DNA of 64,000 nucleotides from Stagonosporopsis chrysanthemi (lineage: Eukaryota; Ascomycota; Dothideomycetes; Pleosporales; Didymellaceae): positions 1 to 64,000 of the forward strand of contig JAFISE010000015.1 in NCBI GenBank assembly GCA_022560025.1. The letters are read 5' to 3'. Positions 31,589 to 41,190 of this stretch are shown piece by piece (within the stretch, counting starts at the first letter, position 1; every line of letters begins with the position of its first letter). A program made the translations under genes and the position numbers. Below the pieces are notes generated by a model, which was given only the letters and a program-made list of their open reading frames with translations, was not told the origin of the DNA and made no database searches.

Positions 31589-32890
31589 CTACGCTAACGA
31601 CGAATCTCCAGGCACCAAGAGTTCTTCGTCGTAATGGATAGAATACCGTAGATATTGCCTAATTACATGTTCTTCCAACTGCACATCCACGTTCGGCCCA
31701 CTTCCGGAAGGTTGAGGTGGCGAGGTCACTTGAGCCTCACTTCGGATGTCATCAGATCTCAGTTGAAGCTGAGGAAAGGACCCCTCAGCTCCAGCCACTT
31801 GTCGTTCCTGCCCTTGCGTACGGCTCGCTGAGATGTTGGTGGACCGCTTGGTGGTCCTCGAGTCTTTAGTCGACGTACTGCGATCGGACAGTTTGTAGTT
31901 TTGCGATTGTCCATGCACACGGATCAACTCGCCGTGTCCAAACCCCGTGTTGAGACTCTCGGTGAATCGCTTGAGTGCTGCAATGGTCGCCGCTGCGCTT
32001 GAATACGCCAGCTCTATCGCCTGCCAAATGACGACCATGGCTGCTGTAAGCGATACATCGGCAGTGGAGTCCAGTCTGTTGGTCGCACCGTTGCGGAGTA
32101 TCGTAAGTGCGATGGTTCTTGACGCCCTGGTCAGCAAACGCATTTTCTGTTTAATGCAGTGCAGATTGCTCACGGAATACGAAGCCAGAATGCTGCCGTG
32201 ACGATCAGCTTGTTTCTCGCCGGCATGTGTAGGCCCCAGACTAGCTGAACCGGCAAAACCAATATCAAAAGCTCAGTCGCAATGTCGAGGCCTGTAATAA
32301 CTCTCCACCTAAGCTCTTGATGCGGACAAGCTGCATGGTTTGAAGGTATGTCCCAGACCAAGCCGTCAAAGGCGCTGCATCCCGCAGTCATCAAGGCGAT
32401 AGAGACGATACACTGTATTGTGATCAGGGCGCCAACAAGGTACTGCAGCCTATGATGAGCCGCTGTCACTGTGAGTCTGAGCAGCATTGATACAACAGCA
32501 AGCTTCGATAGACATAGCGCTGTGACCCAAGACAGATTACCAACTAGAGTCAGCGTGTTCAAACGGCCAAGATCTTGCTGCGCTGACAGAGCCTGCATGG
32601 GGCGAGCCAGACCAACGGCCCTCGCAGCATAGCTGCAGCCAAAGAATACAAACGCCAGAGCCTACAGAGGAATGAGTTAGGTGACGGTTTCGAGGGCAGT
32701 CGCGACGAACAGGCGGGAAGCCTACCGAGGATAACGTGACAACGAGGTCGTCAACAGCGAAATGTCTCCACCGAATGTACAATCGCAAGACGAGAATGCA
32801 TAGCGTGTAGCATAGACACACCGACAAAGTGAAATCTAAGCCTTTGCTGTACCCGTCGTGGTAGGCTGTATGATCGATTTGTTCAGCCAT
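31589..32890 (-). CDS. Seven-TM rhodopsin/SAT4-like fungal membrane protein
   Basis: Exons are 32890-32726, 32661-32174 and 32126-31589, giving 396 aa; introns are 64 and 47 nt. The layout is typical of the large fungal 'Rhodopsin' (PF20684, SAT4/Pth11-related) family: an extracellular start, then LCYTLCILVLRLYIRW and a second charged loop (RHFAVDDLVV) in place of the usual R-x12-D-D motif. Later helices include LTLVGNLSWVTALCLSKLAV, with the conserved LxKxS/A-type Lys, and ATELLILVLPVQLVWGL. The last third is a cytosolic tail rich in Ser and Gln. There is no retinal Lys as in true rhodopsins. The function is unknown; relatives have been proposed as surface receptors. The second intron has its branch-like CTGAC unusually close to the acceptor. 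Confidence 0.8.
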
Positions 32891-34117
32891 GGATTATGAG
32901 CTTCGGTCGAGGGCCTGAGAAGATTAAAGCCTCTGCCATCACAGGCGTAACATTCAAGGTTCCAAACAAGCCATGATTGGTTTGGGATACCAAAGGAGCT
33001 ATGGTAGCTAGATGGAGGCCAAGCCAGGATGTGCGCATGCAGCGCCTTGGTGAAGGCGCCTCAATAGCAGCCAAGCATGCTGTGTAAGAGCGCCATGGTG
33101 ATGCCTGTGCTTACAGACACGCTCTGTATGCCATACCTTTGATACACGTACCAGCTCATTGGAGTTGCTTTGTAATATATCTGACTACGTTGGAGCATGC
33201 TGTTGGTGTATGTTGTCACCTGGCGATAGGGATCTCGTATGCATAGCAGCGGCAGTAAGCCTCTCATTTGATATTCAAAACATCCGGCCTTCTCCTGTTC
33301 CGCAAACGTATCATGAAACTCGGTACAGAAAAGTGGTATGCCTCTGCGCATGGACACCTGCCGAATTCGACATTCTGCATGGTGGTTGACGAACGTGCAG
33401 GAAACCGCAAAAGCAAGATTGAGCGTGCGACTCGACTGTAGCTGCCGAGGTATCAAGTTGACTGAAACACTGCGGATACAGCAGACAGTGTCGACAGCAT
33501 GACAGGAAGATCAGCTAACGATGAGCCCACCGACTGCTAGATGAATGTGATGAGGCGGTCGTAAGAATTCACTGGATGCGGCTCTTAGCGCGCTGCGGTC
33601 CGCTCCTTCTCTTTGAGTGGAGGCGTAAAGCCAATGCACGTCGACGATTAGCCACGTTGTGGAACTTGCAGAATCCTCCGACTTCCCGTGCAGGGTCAAT
33701 TTTGCGCTGATCAAGGCGTGTCGAGAACAAGAACAAACCCTTGGTATTCCCTTCAATCATCCAGTCATAAGGATAATTTGATGATCGCGCAGACAGCGTG
33801 CAGTGAAACTCGACGAGCTGGAGGGTCCTGTCGCACCGAGCCATACGCTTTGTCGACTCGCCTGCACGAGGTGACGCACTCTGCTAATCCGGCTGAATGG
33901 GCCGTGGCTGTAAAGGTTCTCGACCACGTTGCGATGTGGATGCGCGCCACTCATACCGGAACGCGCCTGCCTATCTGGGCTGCCGCTTCAGCCAGTGGCA
34001 CGTACAAGGGAACATCACTTTCACCTCGCCTAAGCGAGGTCTTGACGATCTGTTGACTTAAGACGTCGACTTCTGTTCGACAGCTACAGACACTCCCGGA
34101 ACCTCCACCACCAAGAC
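32891..34117. other. Divergent intergenic region, 1.2 kb
   Basis: No gene is recognised. It serves as upstream region of the rhodopsin-like gene (minus) and the permease gene (plus). Confidence 0.45.
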
Positions 34118-35843
34118 ATGGCAGCGAATGGCCAGCACAAGCCTGCAGGACCCGTCGACGAGTACGACATGGAACACGAAGACGTGGAGCGAAGTCATGG
34201 TGATGCTCTTGGAGGAACTTCGTACGATGCTCGAGACATGCAACGCATGGGCAAAAAGCAAGAGCTTCGCGTGAGTCGATGTCGGTCGTTTGTCGACGAG
34301 CTAACGTTTCTGATAGAGAAACTTCCGCATGATCTCCATCATCGGCTTCGTCGTGGTCCTTCAGTCGACATGGGAGAGCGCTCTGCTGTGAGTGCGCTTA
34401 CAGAATACTCTCCAGGACAGACTGACACGCCCAAGATCAGCGTACTTCGGCCTGTTCAACGGAGGCACAGCAGGTGTCGTCTGGATGACAATCGTTACGT
34501 GGCTCTTCGTCATGGCCATGATAGCTTCCCTCGCAGAGATGGCCTCAATGCAAGTCGAATCCAGAGGTTGCGCGCTCTAGTGCTGACACTGACAAAGGGC
34601 GCCAACTGCTGGCGGGCAATATCACTGGGTCAGTGAATTCGCACCGCAGTCGTTCCAGAAGAGCCTTTCGTACATCGTTGGCTGGAGTGCAGGTGTTGGT
34701 TGGGTATCCGGTATTCCGGCCTGTGCGCAACTGCTGTCGTCCCTTGTAGTTGGCATGGTGCTGCTCGTCAACCCCGAAGCGCAGATTGGCAAGCTGTGGC
34801 ACGTTACTCTAATCATGATGCTGTGGCTCTTCCTTATGGTAGGGTTCAACATCTTCCTGGCACAACACTTACCATTGGCTGAAGGCATCGTGCTGGTCCT
34901 GCACGTCTTTGCTTTCTTCGCCTTCCTGATCCTGTTCTGGACCATGGCCGAACGGTCACCCGCCGGCGAGGTTTTCACAACGTCTTACGACGGCGGTGGC
35001 TGGGGCTCTTTGGGAACCTCTACACTCGTTGGCTTGTCGACACCGCTGTGGTGCTTCATCGGGCCAGACGCCGGTGCGCACATGTCCGAAGAGCTCAAAG
35101 ACGCCTCAGTAGTGCTTCCCAAGGCCATGATGTGGGCTGTCTTCTTCAACGGCGTCTTCGGCATCATCATGATGATCACGTTCGTGTTCTGCGGCGGCGC
35201 GCTTGACTCAGTGCTGGAGTCGCCTACGGGTGTTCCAGTGCTCCAAGCCGTTTACAATGCGACCGGCTCTGTCGTAGGCACTGTCTTCATGGGCGCCATC
35301 CTGGTCGTACTCATCTTCTTCGCGGCAGTCTCGGTCACGGCAGCGGCTTCGCGACAGATATGGGCCTTCGCCCGCGACAAGGGCCTGCCATTCTCATCAT
35401 GGATTGAGGATGTGCAGCCGGGGTGGGACATTCCCGTGAACGCACTGTTGGTCTGCCTAGGATCGTCACTAGCCTTGGCCTGTATCAACTTCGGATCCGA
35501 GGTCACCCTCGGCGCAATCGTTTCCATCTCCAACGCTGCGCTCGTGTTTTCCTACATCATCTCTATTGGATGCGTTCGACTTAAGCGTCTACGAGGCGAG
35601 CCTCTGCTTCCCCGTCGCTGGAGCTTGGGCAAGTGGGGTGGGCTTGTTAATGACCTAGCTCTCGTGTTCCTTGTCGTTGCTTTCGTCTTCTCATTCTTCC
35701 CAATAACACCCAACCCATCTGCGGTCGACATGAACTGGGCAGCTCTGATGTTTGGTGCATTGGCGATTCTGGCAACGATCAACTACTTTGTGAGCGCGCG
35801 ACAGATTTACATTGCTCCTGTGTCACTGGTGAAGCTGGAGTAG
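34118..35843 (+). CDS. Amino-acid/GABA-type permease (APC superfamily)
   Basis: Exons are 34118-34270, 34317-34387, 34436-34549 and 34598-35843, giving 527 aa. Intron 3 (34550-34597) starts with GCAAGT, a GC-AG intron; no GT donor nearby restores the frame. About twelve membrane helices follow a 50-residue hydrophilic tail. Family blocks include FRMISIIGFVVVLQSTWES, YFGLFNGGTAGVVWMT, MAPTAGGQYHWVSEFAP across intron 3, FIGPDAGAHMSEELKDA and RQIWAFARDKGLPFS. These match the fungal GABA/choline/amino-acid permease branch (Uga4-like). It should import amino acids, GABA or choline across the plasma or vacuolar membrane; the substrate is not resolved. Confidence 0.92.
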
Positions 35844-36131
35844 ATGGATGACGCATTGGGAGTCGTTTGACGGAATGAAAGTCGTAACAGAGTTTCTTGA
35901 TGCCGCACTAGCGCAAACGTAGTTAGCGTGGAAGTCTGCCGTGAAGCTCCACATCAACCTCCCCACCCTCACGTGGCAGACGCAGAATCATGGCTCGATC
36001 CAGATCGACGTTCACTCACTCACCATCCGGATCAGCAGCCAGTCGCCGCCCGGCTCGCTAATGAGCTCGTGCACCTATCAACAACGACCAGCACCGCCCC
36101 CGCCGGACCACATCCTCCCTTCACCCCCACC

Positions 36132-38402
36132 ATGACCCAGCCCCTCACCGAGTCCGACATCATCTTCCCGCACCTCTCCAACACCCCCACCTTCTCCAGC
36201 ACCCTGTCCTCCCTCAAACGCTCGGCCCTCTCCATCACCAACCGCCTGGCCTCCATCAGCGCTGACAGCGCCTTCGTCTCCCGCGTAGCCACCTCCTATG
36301 ACTTGCCCCTCGTCGCCAACGAGCGCTGCGGGAGCTGGTACATCCCGCCTGACCTGAAAGCGGGCAGCGTCTACTTCAAGAGCACGGACGGCCATATGGG
36401 CGAGTGGGCGTTTAGCCTGCGAAGGCTGAATCTGCAGTTGCTGGATGTGGTGGGGCGGCGCGGGGGGTGCGTGGTTGTGGACTCGACGAGGCGGGGGAAG
36501 AGCATGCCGGATGCGCTGAGCAAGACGGTGCCGGTGTGGTGCTGTGTCGTCAACCGGGCGGTGTTTGGGCGGGAGATGAAGGGCGATGAGGCGCTGGGGT
36601 TATTTACGCCGCCTGCGGCTGTGTCGGCGAGCGAGAAGGCGCAGATGGAGAGGAGGATTGACGGGTTTGTGCAGAGCTTTCTGGTATGATGACTTGCATG
36701 ATTTTTTTTTTGGACTTGGGATGCGCTTCGACTCACCCCCCAGCAGGATATCTGCACCCCGGACCTCCCTGCTCTCCGCGCCAAACTCCGCAAACCACTG
36801 CGTCCGCTCTGGGTCACCCAGTCCTCCACCCTGCCCCCCTCCCCTCCGGACTTTTCCGCCTTCCACCCTGTCGTCCTCTGCATGGCGTCCCGTCGCGTCC
36901 GCGGCGCCGAGGCCTCAGAGGGTGGCTACATCCAAGGCGCCGCCGACGACCACGAAGCGTGGTCGTGCGGACTAACACCGTCGTTGTTCTGGACGCACAA
37001 AGCCTCGCTGCTGCGCACGAACGAAGAAGACCTCCCCGCGAAGATCGCCCAGCTCGTCGTCAGCCAGGACGGCAGCAGCTCCGCCGCAGTCCCGACGCTG
37101 ATCAAGCCGACGACGACGCTGTACGTGTGCGCGAGCCACGGCGCACAGTTCGCCGGGTTCGAGACGGTGGTAAGCTGCACGCCCGCGCCTCTGCCGCACG
37201 CCGCACTCAAGGCCGCGCGCGTCAAGTCGTATCTCCACCTCCCCTGCGCGACGGGCAAACTGGGCTCGCGCGACCTGCGCACGCAGCTGCGCGCTCTGCA
37301 CCAGCTGGCCCGCTCCCCGACCACCACATCCACAGCCACACCGACGCCAACGGCGCCCAAGACCCTCATCCTCTGCCCCACCGGCCGCGACCTCGCCGTC
37401 GGCGCCGCAGTCGCGTACCTGTGCCTCTTCGCCGACGACGCCGGGGCCGTGGATCTGCGACGCCTCGCCAGACAGCCGCGGCGCACGGTGGACAAGACGC
37501 TGATCAAGCAGCGGCTGAGCTGGGTGACGACGAGCGATCCGGCGCTGAACCCGAGCCGCGCGACGCTGCAGAGCGTGAACGCGGTGTTGATGAGCGCGCA
37601 GCCGTCTGCGGGAGCGGGGGCTGTGGTGAAGGATCCAGCGGTGTGCGATGGGGGGTGGGCGGTGGTGGGGGAGGGGGTATCACCATCATCACCACCACCA
37701 CAACCTCAACCCTCCCCCCACCACACCCTCTTCACCGCCCTCCCCTCCACCTGGACATTCACCCGCCGCCTCACCTCGTCCCTGGCCTCCCTCCCCTCCG
37801 GCACCGTAACAGGCACAGCGTCCTTCGCGCCGCACGCCGAGCTGGCGCACGCGCTGGTGTACCGCGAGGAGGGTTTGTTTCGCACCGAGGCGGGCGTGGA
37901 GATGCGGGTGCGGAGGGGGTATGTGTATAGGCTTTGCTGGGGGGGTGGGGGTGGTTCTGCATCTGTATCTGGCGACGGTGGGGATGCATCTGAGGATGGT
38001 GGGAAGCGAGAGGGCGACCCCCACATCGCCGTCTACTTCCTCGCCGACTCCCCTTCTCCCTCCACCTCCTCCTCCTCTACCAACTCTTCCTCCTCCAACA
38101 ACAACGACTCGTCGAGTAACGCCATAGGCGGGCTGTTTGTCGAAATGGACGCCCTGACCCCCTCCGCCGACGCCTCCGCCAGCGCTTCATCCCCCGCAGC
38201 ACTCGAAGCTCATAACCGCACATCCCATCTCTGCGGCGAGGACGTGTATAGAGCGCACTGGCGGTTTAGTAGGGGGATGGTGGATGGTGGGCGTGATGAG
38301 GGGAACAGAGAGGGGGATAAGGACTGGTGGGAAGTCACGTACGATGTGCAGGGGCCAAGGAAGGGGTATGTGAGTGTGACGCGGTATGAACGCGTGGTGT
38401 GA
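36132..38402 (+). CDS. RIT1: Initiator tRNA phosphoribosyl-transferase Rit1 fused to a DUF6314-like domain
   Basis: Exons are 36132-36683 and 36747-38402, giving 735 aa. Rit1 adds 2'-O-ribosyl phosphate to A64 of initiator tRNA-Met, blocking its use in elongation. The N-terminal catalytic domain has NERCGSWYIPP, YFKSTDGHMGEW, VVDSTRRGKSMPDALSKTVP and VNRAVFG. The second, phosphatase-like domain has KTLILCPTGRDLAVGAAVAYL and ends near residue 480. From about 510 a separate domain follows: FTRRLTSSLASLPSGTVTGT, ALVYREEGLF, RRGYVYRL, HLCGEDVYRAHWRF and WWEVTYDVQGP. I recognise this pattern as DUF6314, from memory. Low-complexity Ser/Asn/Gly inserts break it up. Length exceeds yeast Rit1 (about 510 aa) by exactly this extra domain. 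Confidence 0.88.
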
Positions 38403-38415
38403 GGGGGTGAGGTAT

Positions 38416-38452
38416 AAAAAAAAAAGGGGGGGGGGGGGGAGGGGGGGAAGGA
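38416..38452 (+). repeat. Poly-A/poly-G tract after RIT1
   Basis: Ten A (38416-38425) are followed by 14 G (38426-38439) and then more G-rich sequence, directly after the RIT1 stop codon. Confidence 0.8.
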
Positions 38453-38587
38453 AAGAGGGGTGAAACAGAAGAGAAAGGAAAATAAACAAAGGGGGGGCCC
38501 TCTACAAGGGAGGGAGACTTGCGTGTGTATGTTTATAACCAATGGAGACACCTGGGTACAAGTGTGTGTGTTTATATGTATATCCGT

Positions 38588-38588
<1 letters not shown>

Positions 38589-38618
<30 letters not shown>
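38589..38618 (+). repeat. Five tandem TATGGG units
   Basis: Perfect 6-bp repeat between the convergent RIT1 and BDP1 genes. It resembles a variant telomere repeat but is too short and internal to be one. Confidence 0.85.
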
Positions 38619-38621
<3 letters not shown>

Positions 38622-38642
38622 CTTTCTCCCCTCGGGTGCCTC

Positions 38643-40853
38643 TCACTCCAGCCCCCAATTCGGATCCTCATCGGCACCGCCCAGCACCTCGACGCCATCC
38701 TCGTGAAACGCCACACTCTTCTCCTTGCCCCTTTTCTTCTTCCTCCCCTTGGCATCTCCCCCTCCATCCACCCCTCCCCCATCCTCAGCAACACCGGCGA
38801 GGCGGCGCTGCTTATCGCGCTCGTCCTTGTCCCTTAGGGCCTGGTCAATCTGCAGGCGCATGCGGGCCTCCTCGTCGAGCATGTCCTGCTTGATGCGGTC
38901 GGCGTCGGCGAAGCTGTCCTCGTCGAGGTGGCTGGCGGCGAGGAAGTGGTCCCAGTGGGAGGCGAGCTGGGACTGGCCGCGCAGGGCGTCGCGGACGCGG
39001 ACGGGGTCGTCGCGCTCCTCGCGGGTGAATTTGGTCTTGATGCTGCGGCGGGTCATGCCGGGGAACATGTGGGCGATCATCTGGAAGTCGGTGCCGAAGG
39101 AGCGCAGGCCCTGGTAGAAGGTGTCTGTGGCGTGGGCGGTCCAGCGGCGGCCCTGGCCGGGGAGGACGAACTCGTTGGGGAAGCGCTTGTTGTTCTTCAT
39201 GAAGCTGCGGGCGGTGATGCGGGTGGTGAGGTCGTCTTCCTCGGTGATGGTCATGAGTTGGATTTCGCGGTCGGCGTCGCGCTCGCGGTCGATGGTGGCC
39301 GAGTCCTGGATGAGCTCGATGCGGCCGTCGACGACGTGGTAGCGCGGGCCGGTGGGGGCGTGTTCGACGTCGCCCATTTCGAGCAGCTTGTCGACGGCGG
39401 CCTGGCTTTCTTTGGTGGAGATGTGGCGGGCGTCTTCTTCGCGGCGGCGCTGCTTGACGGCGTCCCAGTCGATCTTGCGCATCTCGCGCTCGCGCCGCGA
39501 GAGCTTGCCGACGCGGATGTTGCGCGAGGCGAGGTCGTCCATGCAGATGGCGTCGGGGTCGATGACGTGGTCTTCGGCGTCGGAGGGGGTGGCTTCGCGG
39601 GGTGGACGTCCGCGGCGCTTGGGCTCTACAGAGCCGTCTTCGCCCTGTGCGGGGGTGGCCTTCTTCCGCCGTGGAGCGCGCGGCTTGGGCTGTGGTTTGG
39701 CGGTGGTGTCGCCGTCGTCTGCTTCTCCCTCGGCAGCCGGCTCCTCGCCTTTGTCTTTCCGTGGTTTGCGAGGCTTCTTCGGTGGCGGCTCCACGGGCTG
39801 GCCGTCCTCTCCCTCCGCCGCGGCGTCTGCTGTGGCGTTGGACTTGTTCCTGCCTCGGGGGTTCGCGGGCGCGCGTCTCTTCTTCGCGGGAGGTTCGGCG
39901 ACTTCAGCGGCCTCTCCGCCATGGTCCTGGGGGTGGTTGACAGCTGTCCAGGGGAGGGTCCGTCTGGGTCTCTTTGGCCGAGCAGGGGTCTCACTCTCAG
40001 CCGGCGCTCCAGACTGTGCTGTAGCCGCAGTCGCCTCGTGTGGTGCCGACTGCTGTGGTGCCGACTGCTGTGGTGCCGACTGCTGTGGTGCCGACTGCTG
40101 TGGTGCCGACTGCTGTGGTGCCGACTGCTGTGGTGACGACTGCTGTGGTGCGTCCTGCGAGGGAAGCATGACGGCGACGGGCACCATGGGCGTGGTCTGG
40201 CGCGAGGGAGGCTCGAAGCGCCGCCTCTTGGGCGATCTGCCGGCCTCGATGTCATGCTCGACGTCGTGCTCGTCGACGTGCTCGGTGGGCTGGGGTGGTT
40301 TTGTTTGTGGGGGGGTGGCTGGCTGCGGCGGTGGTTGTGGGGTGTCTGGGGCGGCTGGCTGGGAGTCTGGCTGGGAGTCTGGCTGGGAGTCTGGCTGGGA
40401 GTCTGGCTGGGAGTCTGGCTGGGTGTCTGGCTGGGTGTCTGGCTGGGTGTCTGGGGCGGCTGGCTCGTTGTCTGGGGCGGCGCTGGCTGGCTCAGCGAGG
40501 GCAGGTGCGTCGGGCGGCGTGGCATGTTGCGCGGCGGGTTCCTGGGTCGGCGCAGGTGTGGGGGATGGTGGTGGTGCAGGCGCTGGAAGAGCTGGTGCTG
40601 GTGGTGCGGGTGCTGGTGCCGGTGCTGGTGCTGGTGCTGGTGCCGGTGCCGGTGCCGGTGCTGGTGCTGCAGATTCGGCGGCCTGGGCTGTCTGAGGCTC
40701 TGTCTGAGGCGCTGCAGCAGGCGCTGCGCCCGGCCGTCGCCGCGCAGCTTTGGGCGCAAACTTCTTGCCGGAGCCGCTCTTGTTGATGAACGAACTAAAG
40801 GTCGCGGGCGCCGGCGCCTTGTCGGGGGCCTTGTCGGGGCCCTCGTCGGCCAT
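38643..40853 (-). CDS. BDP1: TFIIIB subunit B'' (Bdp1)
   Basis: Single exon, 736 aa. Bdp1 joins TBP and Brf1 to form TFIIIB, which recruits RNA polymerase III to tRNA, 5S and U6 genes. The conserved core is near residues 470-640: DLASRNIRVGKLSRREREM, a helix-rich linker, then the SANT domain GRRWTAHATDTFYQGLRSFG followed by FQMIAHMFPGMTRRSIKTKF. The first 300 residues are disordered and highly repetitive: an Ala-Pro block, an eight-unit (D-S/T-Q-P) array and a seven-unit (Q-Q-S-A-P) array. A Lys/Arg/Pro-rich stretch follows. The start MADEGPDKAPDKAP is the only in-frame ATG near the end of the open frame. It is convergent with RIT1 and divergent from BRE1. Confidence 0.93.
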   Translation of the reverse strand: MADEGPDKAPDKAPAPATFSSFINKSGSGKKFAPKAARRRPGAAPAAAPQTEPQTAQAAESAAPAPAPAPAPAPAPAPAPAPAPPAPALPAPAPPPSPTPAPTQEPAAQHATPPDAPALAEPASAAPDNEPAAPDTQPDTQPDTQPDSQPDSQPDSQPDSQPDSQPAAPDTPQPPPQPATPPQTKPPQPTEHVDEHDVEHDIEAGRSPKRRRFEPPSRQTTPMVPVAVMLPSQDAPQQSSPQQSAPQQSAPQQSAPQQSAPQQSAPQQSAPHEATAATAQSGAPAESETPARPKRPRRTLPWTAVNHPQDHGGEAAEVAEPPAKKRRAPANPRGRNKSNATADAAAEGEDGQPVEPPPKKPRKPRKDKGEEPAAEGEADDGDTTAKPQPKPRAPRRKKATPAQGEDGSVEPKRRGRPPREATPSDAEDHVIDPDAICMDDLASRNIRVGKLSRREREMRKIDWDAVKQRRREEDARHISTKESQAAVDKLLEMGDVEHAPTGPRYHVVDGRIELIQDSATIDRERDADREIQLMTITEEDDLTTRITARSFMKNNKRFPNEFVLPGQGRRWTAHATDTFYQGLRSFGTDFQMIAHMFPGMTRRSIKTKFTREERDDPVRVRDALRGQSQLASHWDHFLAASHLDEDSFADADRIKQDMLDEEARMRLQIDQALRDKDERDKQRRLAGVAEDGGGVDGGGDAKGRKKKRGKEKSVAFHEDGVEVLGGADEDPNWGLE
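40041..40145 (-). repeat. Seven-unit 15-bp coding repeat (QQSAP) in BDP1
   Basis: The plus-strand unit TGGTGCCGACTGCTG repeats seven times, the last with one change; in BDP1 it encodes repeated Gln-Gln-Ser-Ala-Pro. The near-identity at DNA level points to recent expansion by slippage. Confidence 0.9.
40359..40454 (-). repeat. Eight-unit 12-bp coding repeat (D-S/T-Q-P) in BDP1
   Basis: Plus-strand units CTGGGAGTCTGG (five) and CTGGGTGTCTGG (three) encode Asp-Ser-Gln-Pro and Asp-Thr-Gln-Pro. The two variants are grouped, consistent with block duplication. Confidence 0.9.
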
Positions 40854-41190
40854 GGCGGCGTGTGTCGTGTGTCGTGTGCCGTGTGTCGGGTGCTGCGGGC
40901 TACGTCGACATGTGCAGGAGTGTCGCCCGCGTGGGTCGTCGGCGTTGGTCGTCGCCCGCGCTCGCAGACCCGATTGGCCGCGCCGCTAGCGCCGCGGACG
41001 CCTTGGTTGTCGTTTTATCGAGGCCACTCGACTCCTCGCTCCTCGCTCTCGCTCCTCCACCAGGCGCACTCGACTCCTGCCCGCTGCCCGCCGCCGCCCC
41101 GCGCCATCCGCCTTCATTCTGCCCTCATCTCCCTTTCATGCTGTGGTAGTCGCGCCGCCCCTGCGCCCCGCACCCACCGCTGCCTGTCCG
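40854..41190. other. Divergent promoter BDP1/BRE1
   Basis: 337 bp, GC-rich, with an inverted CCAAT (ATTGG) near 40972. No gene is seen. Confidence 0.5.

Noticed and set aside
36686..37930. 414-codon plus-strand ORF within RIT1
   Set aside because: Arg/Pro/His-rich out-of-frame translation of the RIT1 second exon.
38589..38618. Telomere-like TATGGG array
   Set aside because: Only five units, internal, and flanked by housekeeping genes; a microsatellite.
40041..40454. Regular repeats resembling a CRISPR array
   Set aside because: Tandem coding repeats with no spacers, in a eukaryotic gene.
38928..40695. Long plus-strand ORFs (402 and 447 codons) opposite BDP1
   Set aside because: They are antisense shadows of a GC-rich, repetitive coding exon; they show no domain and consist of Gly/Ala/Trp/Cys repeats mirroring the BDP1 arrays.
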